A stretch of 64,000 nt of DNA from Paenibacillus sp. DMB20 (GTDB lineage Bacteria > Bacillota > Bacilli > Paenibacillales > Paenibacillaceae), in the NCBI RefSeq assembly GCF_000987955.1, contig NZ_LAZU01000053.1, forward strand, positions 1-64,000, given 5' to 3'. Shown piece after piece: positions 1 through 7,444 of the stretch. A program made the translations under genes and the position numbers. Every line of letters starts with the position of its first letter. Position 1 is the first letter of the stretch. The notes beneath the pieces were generated by a model. It saw only the letters and a program-made list of their open reading frames with translations, made no database searches and was not told the origin of the DNA.

Positions 1-394
<394 letters not shown>

Positions 395-526
395 TAAAAG
401 TTTTACGGAGTAAAACTCGCTTCGGAAGCGTTACGCTTTGCATCGGAGCAGAACTTCGTAAGACATAAACGCAAAACGTTTCGTATCTAGTTTTCAGGTG
501 ATTAAAACACTTGAATCGAATATTGT

Positions 527-602
527 TCCCTGATAGCTCAGTTGGTAGAGCACTCGACTGTTAATCGAGTTGTCACAGGTTCGAGTCCTGTTCGGGGAGC
601 CA
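527..602 (+). tRNA. tRNA-Asn (GTT)
   Basis: Complete cloverleaf with acceptor TCCCTGA pairing to TCGGGGA, anticodon loop CTGTTAA and an encoded CCA. First tRNA of the cluster, 132 bp after the 23S end. Confidence 0.97.
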
Positions 603-607
603 TTTAT

Positions 608-699
608 GGAGAGGTGTCCGAGTTGGCCGAAGGAGCACGATTGGAAATCGTGTAGGCGCCAAAAGCGTCTCGAGGGTTCGAATCCCTCTCTCTCCGCCA
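608..699 (+). tRNA. tRNA-Ser (GGA)
   Basis: Class II tRNA with a long variable arm. Acceptor GGAGAGG pairs with TCTCTCC, the anticodon is GGA in ATTGGAAAT, and CCA is encoded. Five bases after tRNA-Asn. Confidence 0.97.
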
Positions 700-715
700 T
701 TATATTTTTAGGCGT

Positions 716-790
716 GGCCCGTTGGTCAAGGGGTTAAGACACCTCCCTTTCACGGAGGTAACAGGGGTTCGAATCCCCTACGGGTCACCA
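716..790 (+). tRNA. tRNA-Glu (TTC)
   Basis: Acceptor GGCCCGT pairs with ACGGGTC; the anticodon loop CTTTCAC gives TTC; CCA is encoded. Confidence 0.96.
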
Positions 791-803
791 CTGTTTTTAT
801 CGC

Positions 804-832
804 TTGCTAAGTGATCGGGATTCTGGTATGAT
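804..832 (+). promoter_or_regulatory. Internal sigma-A-type promoter in the tRNA cluster
   Basis: TTGCTA (804-809), a 17-base spacer and TATGAT (827-832) in the widest gap of the cluster, just before tRNA-Val. It could start a second transcript for the downstream 13 tRNAs independently of the rRNA operon. Confidence 0.5.
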
Positions 833-851
833 AAAGGTCGGTTTTATTTAT

Positions 852-927
852 GGAGGCTTAGCTCAGCTGGGAGAGCATCTGCCTTACAAGCAGAGGGTCG
901 GGGGTTCGATCCCCTCAGCCTCCACCA
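852..927 (+). tRNA. tRNA-Val (TAC)
   Basis: Acceptor GGAGGCT/AGCCTCC, anticodon TAC in CCTTACAAG, encoded CCA. First tRNA after the internal promoter. Confidence 0.97.
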
Positions 928-945
928 TAAATATTTTCTTAACGA

Positions 946-1025
<80 letters not shown>

Positions 1026-1056
1026 ATATCGCTTATGTCATGCGATAGTGCCTCGT

Positions 1057-1133
1057 GGAACCGTGGTGTAGAGGCCTAACATGCCTGCCTGTCACGCAGG
1101 AGATCGCGGGTTCGAATCCCGTCGGTTCCGCCA
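1057..1133 (+). tRNA. tRNA-Asp (GTC)
   Basis: Acceptor GGAACCG/CGGTTCC, anticodon loop CTGTCAC, encoded CCA. Confidence 0.97.
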
Positions 1134-1176
1134 TTATTTTTAAGCTTCGGCAAATGAATAACCGAAAGAGCTTTAT

Positions 1177-1252
<76 letters not shown>

Positions 1253-1272
1253 TTTAGTTCTAAATTGCATAA

Positions 1273-1348
<76 letters not shown>

Positions 1349-1351
1349 CCT

Positions 1352-1437
1352 GGAGGATTAGCGAAGTGGCCAAACGCAGCAGACTGTAAATCTGTTCTCG
1401 TACGAGTTCGGTGGTTCGAATCCATCATCCTCCACCA
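1352..1437 (+). tRNA. tRNA-Tyr (GTA)
   Basis: Class II tRNA with variable arm, acceptor GGAGGAT/ATCCTCC, anticodon GTA in ACTGTAAAT, encoded CCA. Three bases after tRNA-Thr. Confidence 0.97.
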
Positions 1438-1444
1438 GTTTTAT

Positions 1445-1518
1445 AGGGGCATAGTTTAAAGGTAGAACAGCGGTCTCCAAAACCGTTAGTGTGGGTTCAA
1501 TTCCTGCTGCCCCTGCCA
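1445..1518 (+). tRNA. tRNA-Trp (CCA anticodon)
   Basis: Acceptor AGGGGCA/TGCCCCT, anticodon loop TCTCCAAAA, encoded 3' CCA. Confidence 0.96.
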
Positions 1519-1539
1519 ACAGAAACTTTTCATTATTAT

Positions 1540-1616
1540 GGCGGTCGTGGCGAAGGGGTTAACGCACCGGATTGTGGCTCCGGCATTCGTGGGTTCAAGT
1601 CCCATCGATCGCCCCA
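1540..1616 (+). tRNA. tRNA-His (GTG) with encoded G-1
   Basis: Acceptor GCGGTCG (1541-1547) pairs with CGATCGC, anticodon GTG, encoded CCA. The extra 5' base G1540 (G-1) sits opposite discriminator C1613, so the His identity base pair is encoded in DNA. This organism therefore should not need post-transcriptional G-1 addition, which bears on the Thg1-like gene at 54809. Confidence 0.96.
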
Positions 1617-1633
1617 TAATTTAAAAATCATAT

Positions 1634-1708
1634 TGGGGATTAGCCAAGCGGTAAGGCAACGGACTTTGACTCCGTCATGCATAGGTTCGAATCCTATATC
1701 CCCAGCCA
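1634..1708 (+). tRNA. tRNA-Gln (TTG)
   Basis: Acceptor TGGGGAT/ATCCCCA, anticodon TTG in ACTTTGACT, encoded CCA. Confidence 0.97.
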
Positions 1709-1722
1709 TTTGATTTTTTCTT

Positions 1723-1797
1723 GCGGACGTGGCTCAGCGGTAGAGCATCGCCTTGCCAAGGCGAGGGTCGCGGGTTCGATTCCCGTCGTCCGCTCCA
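1723..1797 (+). tRNA. tRNA-Gly (GCC)
   Basis: Acceptor GCGGACG/CGTCCGC, anticodon GCC in CTTGCCAAG, encoded CCA. Confidence 0.97.
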
Positions 1798-1806
1798 TTT
1801 TTATTT

Positions 1807-1880
1807 GGCGCCATAGCCAAGTGGTAAGGCACAGCTCTGCAAAAGCTTTATCCCCAGTTCGAATCTGGGTGGCGCCTCCA
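1807..1880 (+). tRNA. tRNA-Cys (GCA)
   Basis: Acceptor GGCGCCA pairing with TGGCGCC, anticodon GCA in CTCTGCAAA, encoded CCA. Confidence 0.96.
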
Positions 1881-1891
1881 TTCAAACATTT

Positions 1892-1968
1892 GTGCCCTTA
1901 GCTCAGCTGGATAGAGCGTTTGACTACGAATCAAAAGGTCAGGAGTTCGAATCTCTTAGGGCACGCCA
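1892..1968 (+). tRNA. tRNA-Arg (ACG)
   Basis: Acceptor GTGCCCT/AGGGCAC, anticodon ACG (expected to be edited to ICG), encoded CCA. Confidence 0.97.
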
Positions 1969-1975
1969 TTTGTTA

Positions 1976-2055
1976 GCCGGTGTGGCGGAATTGGCAGACG
2001 CGCGCGACTCAAAATCGTGAGGGAAACCGTGGGGGTTCGAGTCCCTTCACCGGCA
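1976..2055 (+). tRNA. tRNA-Leu (CAA), no encoded CCA
   Basis: Class II tRNA, acceptor GCCGGTG/CACCGGC, anticodon CAA in ACTCAAAAT. After discriminator A2055 the DNA reads TCA rather than CCA, so the 3' end must be completed by CCA-adding enzyme, unlike the other tRNAs of this cluster. Confidence 0.95.
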
Positions 2056-2061
2056 TCATCT

Positions 2062-2092
2062 AAAAGGAACGTGGTTATCCACGTTCCTTTTT
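2062..2092 (+). terminator. Terminator of the rRNA-tRNA operon
   Basis: AAAGGAACGTGG, a TTAT loop, the complement CCACGTTCCTTT, then a T run. Just after the last tRNA. Confidence 0.9.
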
Positions 2093-2178
2093 TGTATAAA
2101 ATGATAGCAAACAATCAACAGCAAGTGGATGATGGCCTGGCGGCTCATCCGCTTTTTTTGCGTGGAAGGGCTTGTATA

Positions 2179-2211
2179 GACTGAGGTCTGACGATGTCCC
2201 CGACTTAGGTC
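2179..2211 (+). promoter_or_regulatory. Candidate LiaR operator (two near-palindromes)
   Basis: Two similar 10-base near-palindromes, GACTGAGGTC (2179-2188) and GACTTAGGTC (2202-2211), lie 23 bases apart (about two helical turns), upstream of the stress operon promoter. Known biology: liaIH-type operons are activated by the response regulator LiaR, encoded in this same locus. Assignment to LiaR is inference from position and symmetry. Confidence 0.4.
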
Positions 2212-2237
2212 GAGGATAAAAAACCGTCCGGGGTCCG

Positions 2238-2266
2238 TTTTAGCTTAACGAGAAATTACCTAGAAT
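2238..2266 (+). promoter_or_regulatory. Candidate promoter of the lia/psp operon
   Basis: TTTTAG (2238-2243), a 17-base spacer and TAGAAT (2261-2266). The -35 is poor, as expected for an activator-dependent promoter, and the paired dyads sit 30-60 bases upstream of it. Confidence 0.35.
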
Positions 2267-2332
2267 AGAGTCATAAGGTTGAACAAAAGATTTTGATACT
2301 TTAAAAAGCCGGAACGGAAAGGCGGTGTATAC

Positions 2333-2635
2333 ATGAGAAACTCAAAAGGAAACGGGATGGGCATCCTGCTCATCGGTCTTGGCGCTTTGATTCTGTTAGG
2401 GGTCTTCGGTCCTCTCCTCGGTTGGCTGTTCAGCTTGCTGATCCCCGTGCTTATGGTCGCACTTGGCTACTACGGCATCCGCCAAGGCAACACGCTCTTC
2501 GGTTGGATCGTACTCGGGATTGGGGTCATGGTTTTGATGGGCAAACTTTCCTGGCTGATCGGACCGATACTGGGTATCCTCCTGATCGCTTATGGAGTAT
2601 CCCGATTAAAAGGCGGGAGAAGCCGTTACTACTAA
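2333..2635 (+). CDS. LiaI-like small membrane protein
   Basis: A 100-residue, very hydrophobic protein with about four predicted transmembrane stretches (roughly 9-25, 27-47, 54-70, 72-90) and a short basic tail. It resembles the membrane part of the LiaI/LiaF family. In Bacillus, LiaI anchors the PspA-type protein LiaH at the membrane; the same job is likely here because a pspA gene follows after 50 bases. ATG start behind GGAAAGGCGG. First gene of the envelope-stress operon. No soluble domain is present, so it is not LiaF itself, which is encoded at 4849. Confidence 0.75.
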   Translation: MRNSKGNGMGILLIGLGALILLGVFGPLLGWLFSLLIPVLMVALGYYGIRQGNTLFGWIVLGIGVMVLMGKLSWLIGPILGILLIAYGVSRLKGGRSRYY

Positions 2636-2685
2636 GACGCCATGCATCAATGTAATATTTGAAAGAATAGGAGGACGAAGCGACA

Positions 2686-3360
2686 ATGAGCGTATTTCGA
2701 CGCATTCGGGACATAACGGCCGCTACCTTGAACGAAAAGCTTGAACAAAGCCAAGATCCGGTACGGCTAATCGATCAATTTCTACATTCAACCCGCCAGG
2801 ATATCCTGGAGGCCGAAAAGCTTCAACAGCAATGCGAGTCCCATACACGCCAATTGAAGAGACAGGTGGATCAGGCGGAAACGATGAGGATGAAGCGTGA
2901 AGAGCAGGCCCTGCTGGCTTTGAAAGCAGGAGAGGATCATCTCGCCAAGCTGGCTCTTCAAGAGAAACTGATCTACGAGGAGAAAATTGAACAGTATGAG
3001 GGTTTGCTGGCTACAAGCCGCGAATCCTTGCGGGAAGTGGAAGAACAGCTTGGAGAGCTGAGGATGGAATACCAGTCGGTTTACAGCAAACGCCAATATT
3101 ACGTGGCCCGGATGGAAACCCTGCGGCTTCAGCAGAAAATGAATGAACGCACAGGCGCTTACGGCGGCCAGGATGTGCCAAAGATGTTTAATCGCCTTGA
3201 GGATCGTATTAGCGACTGGGAGCTTGAAGCCAAAAGTCTGCGCGACCTTCGCAAGATGGGACAGGAATATCTGGGGCAAGCAGGCGATAGCGTCTCCACG
3301 ATCCTTGATCGGGAATTGGCTCGCTTGAAGCAGAAGCTGGATAACAGCGGAAAGGAGTAA
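2686..3360 (+). CDS. PspA/IM30 family envelope-stress protein (LiaH-like), copy 1
   Basis: A 224-residue, almost entirely alpha-helical coiled-coil protein beginning MSVFRRIRDIT, with the long charged helices of the PspA/IM30/LiaH family. Such proteins form ring or rod oligomers on the inner face of a damaged membrane and limit proton leakage. Start ATG follows AGGAGGACG. It is separated by 2 bases from the pspC gene, and a second pspA lies after that, so the locus has two diverged paralogues; they share the N-terminal pattern V-F-x-R-I-(R/K)-D-(I/M)-T but diverge further on. Confidence 0.88.
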   Translation: MSVFRRIRDITAATLNEKLEQSQDPVRLIDQFLHSTRQDILEAEKLQQQCESHTRQLKRQVDQAETMRMKREEQALLALKAGEDHLAKLALQEKLIYEEKIEQYEGLLATSRESLREVEEQLGELRMEYQSVYSKRQYYVARMETLRLQQKMNERTGAYGGQDVPKMFNRLEDRISDWELEAKSLRDLRKMGQEYLGQAGDSVSTILDRELARLKQKLDNSGKE

Positions 3361-3362
3361 AC

Positions 3363-3851
3363 ATGACGAGATTGTACCGTTCCACCCGAGATAAAATGTT
3401 CACCGGGCTGATCGGCGGATTGTCGGATACGTTCGGCGTCGAATCAACCCTGCTCCGTATTATTTTTGTCATCAGTATCTTCTTTACTGGCGGTACGACA
3501 TTGTTGATCTATTTAATCGCTTCGCTCGTGATTCCGAAGGAACCTTATTATCGTGATCCGTATGGGCCGGGAGGTCCGGGTCAAGGTTGCTCCGGTTACG
3601 ATTACGGCCCAAGAGGATCTTACCAGGGACATAACGGTCGCCGGTATGACGGTTGCCATGACCGCGATCGTTTTGGACCGCGCAATCCGGGACCAGGCTA
3701 TTATGACGGAGGCTACAATGCCAGAAATGCCGAACCGGCTCCCGATGAAGACTTAGATGCCATGATGAAAGATATCGAGAAGAAGGCCTTGAAAAAGGAA
3801 ATAGAAGAGCTTAAGCAAAAACTTTCGAAATATGAGAAGGGAGATTTATAA
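3363..3851 (+). CDS. PspC domain protein with C-terminal coiled coil
   Basis: 162 residues. Residues 1-60 form a PspC domain (RSTRDKMFTGLIGGLSD, then a transmembrane helix ending IPKEP). Residues 62-118 are a Gly/Tyr/Arg/Asp-rich low-complexity linker, and 125-160 an E/K-rich coiled coil that could bind the flanking PspA proteins. PspC proteins are membrane sensors or effectors of the phage-shock response. The ATG overlaps nothing and starts 2 bases after pspA1; the stop abuts the start of pspA2 (one base between), indicating translational coupling. Confidence 0.85.
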   Translation: MTRLYRSTRDKMFTGLIGGLSDTFGVESTLLRIIFVISIFFTGGTTLLIYLIASLVIPKEPYYRDPYGPGGPGQGCSGYDYGPRGSYQGHNGRRYDGCHDRDRFGPRNPGPGYYDGGYNARNAEPAPDEDLDAMMKDIEKKALKKEIEELKQKLSKYEKGDL

Positions 3852-3852
3852 A

Positions 3853-4536
3853 ATGGGAGTATTTAAAAGAATTAAAGACATGACAAAAGCATCGGTGAAC
3901 GAGCTGCTAGACAAGGTTGAGGATCCGATTGTAATGCTGAATCAATATTTGCGCGACATGGAAGCCGAAATTCATGAGGCTGAAGTGACGGTGGCCAAGC
4001 AAATGGCGAATGAACGCCGCATGAAGCAGCGTGTGGATGAAGCCGTTAAAATGGCAGCCCAACGCGAAGCCCAAGCCGAGCTGGCTTTGAAAAACGGCCA
4101 GGAAGAAGTTGCCCGTAAACTGCTCGAAGAGAAAATCTATTTTGACCAAAAAGAAACGGAATACCAGGAGCTTCACCTGCAGTCCGAAGCCCAAGCGAAA
4201 GAACTGGTCGCTCAGCTTCATCAGATGAAAGATGAGTTCTACAAAATGCGCAATAAGCGCAACGAGTTGGTAGCCCGTGCCCAAATGGCGAAAGCGAAAA
4301 AACAAATGTCCCAGGTTAGCAGCCTGCACACGATCGAAAGCGGAAATGCTTCGATGGGATTCCACCGCATGGAGGAAAAAATCATGCAGCTTGAAGCGGA
4401 AGCGGACGTTATGCGTGCTCCATATCGCGCAACCCATGCTTACACCAGCCCGGTGGATGCCGAAAAGCAGTTGAAGGTGGAAGAACAGCTTAACGCGCTT
4501 AAGAACAAAATGAACGGTGCTTCCAAGGACAAATAA
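3853..4536 (+). CDS. PspA/IM30 family envelope-stress protein, copy 2
   Basis: 227 residues starting MGVFKRIKDMTKASVNEL, a canonical PspA/IM30 N-terminal amphipathic helix, followed by long coiled coils. The start at 3853 is preferred over an in-frame ATG at 3832 because AAGGGAG precedes it at normal spacing and the protein then begins like the family. Closer to classical PspA than copy 1. Likely the main membrane-protecting oligomer; having two PspA genes around one pspC is unusual compared with the single liaH of Bacillus subtilis. Confidence 0.88.
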   Translation: MGVFKRIKDMTKASVNELLDKVEDPIVMLNQYLRDMEAEIHEAEVTVAKQMANERRMKQRVDEAVKMAAQREAQAELALKNGQEEVARKLLEEKIYFDQKETEYQELHLQSEAQAKELVAQLHQMKDEFYKMRNKRNELVARAQMAKAKKQMSQVSSLHTIESGNASMGFHRMEEKIMQLEAEADVMRAPYRATHAYTSPVDAEKQLKVEEQLNALKNKMNGASKDK

Positions 4537-4595
4537 GCCGGGGAGACATTAACAAATTTTATAGCTTCTTACGTATACGAAAAAAACGATAAATG

Positions 4596-4604
4596 TGATA
4601 TGCT
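4596..4604 (+). promoter_or_regulatory. Candidate extended -10 promoter upstream of liaF
   Basis: TGATATGCT is a TGn-extended -10 element without a good -35. It lies in the 312-base gap between pspA2 and liaF and could give liaFSR constitutive expression separate from the inducible upstream genes. Confidence 0.3.
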
Positions 4605-4684
4605 ACTGGAGTGAACTTGAGCATACAAGGATATTGGGGTTCGGTCATCGAGTTGTGATCCCAACGGCTGTCACTATATTGAGC

Positions 4685-4722
4685 AAGCCAAACGGTGCGG
4701 ATCTTTCGCACTGTTTTGGCTT
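4685..4722 (+). terminator. Hairpin between pspA2 and liaF (terminator or attenuator)
   Basis: AAGCCAAACGGTGCG, a 7-base loop, then CGCACTGTTTTGGCTT, with only a short T run afterwards. The stem is strong but the U tract is weak, so it may partly terminate transcription from the psp genes or process the mRNA. The rest of the gap (4537-4848) holds a candidate -10 element and nothing coding. Confidence 0.45.
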
Positions 4723-4848
4723 TTCCGGAGACATAAGAAAGCAATGACTTCACCAATAGCTTGTCTATTCCCGTAGAAACGCTATCTGTCGGGAAGGATA
4801 ATGAAGTCTTTTCAACCCGGCATGATTATCATCGGAAGGAGGTGCGTC

Positions 4849-5493
4849 ATGGATAGAAACCGCTGGATTGCTTTTGGATTGATCGGCATCGGCGTGTTTA
4901 TGCTTTTCGGCAGATGGTTCGGTTTCTTTACCATTGTCGCCCTTTTGCTGATGGTGGCAGGCATTCAGCAGATTCGAGGCGGCCATGTCCGTAAGGGATA
5001 TATCATCCTTGGCGTGGGAGCTGTCCTGCTTCTGTTGGATCATCTGATGCTTATTATTGGAATCGGCCTGATTTCGCTCGGTATTTTCTATGGAAAAGCC
5101 CGGCGTGCCCATGGGACGGATTCCTATGTGCAAAGGCAAAACTTCATGTCCAATTTTGACTGGGACAGCGCTCCATGGGTGATGCGGAGCCAAAGCGTAT
5201 GGCATGTATTCGGCGAAGCCGACGTCGATTTGTCGCTCGCCCTGCCGGAGGAACGAATTACGGTGCTTATGTTTCACGGGATACTGGGAGACATTGATAT
5301 CGCCATTCCGGATTATTACGGAGTGGAGATTGAGGCTTTCGTGTTGTTCGGTTCGATCGATGTCGGAAGGCAGAAGGAGACGGGAGTCATGAACCGTCTG
5401 AACTGGAAATCGCCAAACTATGATTCCAGCGAATATAAAGTAAAGTTTATTGTGTCTTACCTTGGCGGGGATTTAAGCGTACGGCTTGTTTAA
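4849..5493 (+). CDS. liaF: LiaF, membrane inhibitor of the LiaRS system
   Basis: 214 residues: four transmembrane segments in residues 1-85, then a soluble C-terminal domain (about 100-214) with the repeating beta-strand pattern of the LiaF/YvqF C-terminal family (DVDLSLALPEE, GILGDIDIAIP). LiaF keeps the kinase LiaS inactive until envelope damage occurs. An in-frame ATG at 4801 exists, but the start at 4849 has an ideal GGAAGGAGGTG site. Followed by liaS and liaR, confirming the assignment. Confidence 0.88.
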   Translation: MDRNRWIAFGLIGIGVFMLFGRWFGFFTIVALLLMVAGIQQIRGGHVRKGYIILGVGAVLLLLDHLMLIIGIGLISLGIFYGKARRAHGTDSYVQRQNFMSNFDWDSAPWVMRSQSVWHVFGEADVDLSLALPEERITVLMFHGILGDIDIAIPDYYGVEIEAFVLFGSIDVGRQKETGVMNRLNWKSPNYDSSEYKVKFIVSYLGGDLSVRLV

Positions 5494-5541
5494 GTCAAGG
5501 CTTCCCACAAAGCGCCAGTTAAAAAGCAGGAGGGCTGCCCG

Positions 5542-6636
5542 ATGGATTCGGAAAAGAAAGCGAATATGATTACCCGGAGCATGCGTGAGGGCACCCTTCT
5601 GGGCTTTGTGATCATGCTGGTAGTGTTATATGTTTTATATACATACGATTACCTTCAACCCTTTGACTCCTGGAGAAATGCCATTCAGGCGGGGATCACG
5701 CTTGCGTTGCTGCCGATCGCACTCGGGGGAGCTTATGGTTTTTTTCAGGGTTACAGGGTTAAACGAAGGCTTGACCATGTAAGGGAAACGCTGATTACCT
5801 GGGAAAAGGGGGGCGTTACCTCGGCGGTCATGCCGGATATGGGCGAGGATGAAGTTGGCCGACTCGGCGAGCAGCTGGGGCGTATCAGCAAGCGCTGGGA
5901 GGAGCAGGTCACTTCGCTTCAGCGTCTGTCCACAAACAATGCGCAGCTGGCCGAACAGGCTCGCATGACGGCGATCGTGGAGGAAAGACAGCGCCTGGCC
6001 CGCGAACTGCATGATGCGGTATCCCAGCAGCTGTTTGCCATCTCCATGACGGCCACGGCGGTAGGCCGTACGCTGGAGAAGGATTTTGGCAAGGCTCAGC
6101 GGCAAGTGGCTCTGATTGAGGAAATGGCCGCGGTGGCCCAATCGGAAATGAGGGCGCTGCTGCTTCATCTAAGGCCGGTGTATCTGGAGGGCAAAGCGCT
6201 GGAGCAGGGACTTCGTGAGCTTATCCGTGAGCTTCAAATCAAAGTGCCGATGGAGATTACTTTGGAGATGGAGGAAGGGATTCCTCTGGTGAAAGGGGTC
6301 GAGAACCACCTGTTCCGAATTATCCAGGAGGCCATGTCCAACACGCTGCGTCATGCCAAAGCGGATCGAATGGACATTCGGATCCAGCGCAAACAGAACA
6401 CTGTGCGCGTGACCCTCCGTGATGACGGCATCGGCTTTGAGTTGGATGAGAAAAAGCAGACCTCTTACGGCCTGTCTACCATGGAGGAGAGGGTAACCGA
6501 GCTGGGAGGTTCCATTCAGATCATCACAGCGTCGGGAAAAGGCACGCGTATTGAAATTTCAGTCCCTCTGATGGACGAAGAACGAAACCGGGGTGAGGTA
6601 GATGGAAACACCAATCAAAGTACTGCTGGTCGATGA
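5542..6636 (+). CDS. liaS: LiaS sensor histidine kinase
   Basis: 364 residues. Two transmembrane helices (about 17-37 and 47-70) bracket a very short extracytoplasmic loop, typical of intramembrane-sensing kinases. A HAMP-like linker is followed by a HisKA_3 dimerisation helix with phospho-acceptor His157 in LARELHDAVSQQ, and a C-terminal ATPase domain (DDGIGF, GLSTMEERV). It phosphorylates LiaR in response to cell-wall antibiotics, with LiaF as brake. Its last 35 bases overlap the start of liaR. Confidence 0.92.
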   Translation: MDSEKKANMITRSMREGTLLGFVIMLVVLYVLYTYDYLQPFDSWRNAIQAGITLALLPIALGGAYGFFQGYRVKRRLDHVRETLITWEKGGVTSAVMPDMGEDEVGRLGEQLGRISKRWEEQVTSLQRLSTNNAQLAEQARMTAIVEERQRLARELHDAVSQQLFAISMTATAVGRTLEKDFGKAQRQVALIEEMAAVAQSEMRALLLHLRPVYLEGKALEQGLRELIRELQIKVPMEITLEMEEGIPLVKGVENHLFRIIQEAMSNTLRHAKADRMDIRIQRKQNTVRVTLRDDGIGFELDEKKQTSYGLSTMEERVTELGGSIQIITASGKGTRIEISVPLMDEERNRGEVDGNTNQSTAGR

Positions 6637-7246
6637 CCATGAAATGGTCCGGATCGGACTTGCCGCCGTTTTGGGGACAGAGGACGGGATTGAAGTGGTC
6701 GGCGAGGCTGGCAGCGGAGAAGAAGGAATAAGATTAGCGAAGGAATACCATCCGGACGTCGTGCTGATGGATCTTGTCATGGAAGGGATGGACGGCATCG
6801 AAACGACGCGGGAGATGCTCAAGCTGTACCCGGACTGCAAGGTTATCGTCCTTACGAGTTACCTTGACGACGAAAAAATGTATCCGGTCATCGAGGCGGG
6901 AGCCTTCAGCTACTTGCTGAAAACATCCAGAGCTTCGGAGATCGCGGATGCCATCCGCGCTGCTGCGCGGGGACAATCGGTTCTGGAATCGCAGGTGGCC
7001 TCCAAAATGATGAACCGTTTCCGTCACCCTCAGACCGAAGCACCGGCTCACAGCGAGTTGACGGATCGTGAGATGGAGGTGCTGCGCCTGCTCGCACAGG
7101 GGAAGTCGAATCAGGATATTGCGGATGATCTGATTATCGGCATCAAAACGGTAAAGTTCCACGTCACCAATATTTTGGCAAAGCTGGGCGTGGAGGACCG
7201 GACTCAAGCTGCGATTTACGCTTATAAAAACGGACTTGCCGAGTAA
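6602..7246 (+). CDS. liaR: LiaR response regulator (NarL/FixJ family)
   Basis: 214 residues: receiver domain 1-120 with phospho-acceptor Asp57 (VVLMDLVMEGMDG), and a LuxR-type helix-turn-helix at 145-210 (LTDREMEVLRLLAQGKSNQDIA). The start lies inside liaS (35-base overlap), so the two are translationally coupled. It probably activates the operon from the paired dyads at 2179-2211 and so autoregulates the locus. Confidence 0.93.
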   Translation: METPIKVLLVDDHEMVRIGLAAVLGTEDGIEVVGEAGSGEEGIRLAKEYHPDVVLMDLVMEGMDGIETTREMLKLYPDCKVIVLTSYLDDEKMYPVIEAGAFSYLLKTSRASEIADAIRAAARGQSVLESQVASKMMNRFRHPQTEAPAHSELTDREMEVLRLLAQGKSNQDIADDLIIGIKTVKFHVTNILAKLGVEDRTQAAIYAYKNGLAE

Positions 7247-7285
7247 GAAAAAATATTCGGAAAGCCACTCCGCGGCACTCATTTG

Positions 7286-7325
7286 AGCCCTCTGCTGCCT
7301 TCATTGGCAGTCGGGGGCTTTTTCC
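7286..7325 (+). terminator. Terminator after liaR
   Basis: An interrupted stem (AGCCC...CTGCC against GGCAG...GGGCT) followed by TTTTT. Marks the end of the stress operon. Confidence 0.7.
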
Positions 7326-7444
7326 AATGAGGCGGAAGCCGCATGCCAAAGAAAACGAATTTAAATCTTTCCCAAGAATAAAATGACAAGAATCGGACAT
7401 CCTTTTACTAGATTGATAGATTTCATCTAAAGGAGCGGTTATCG

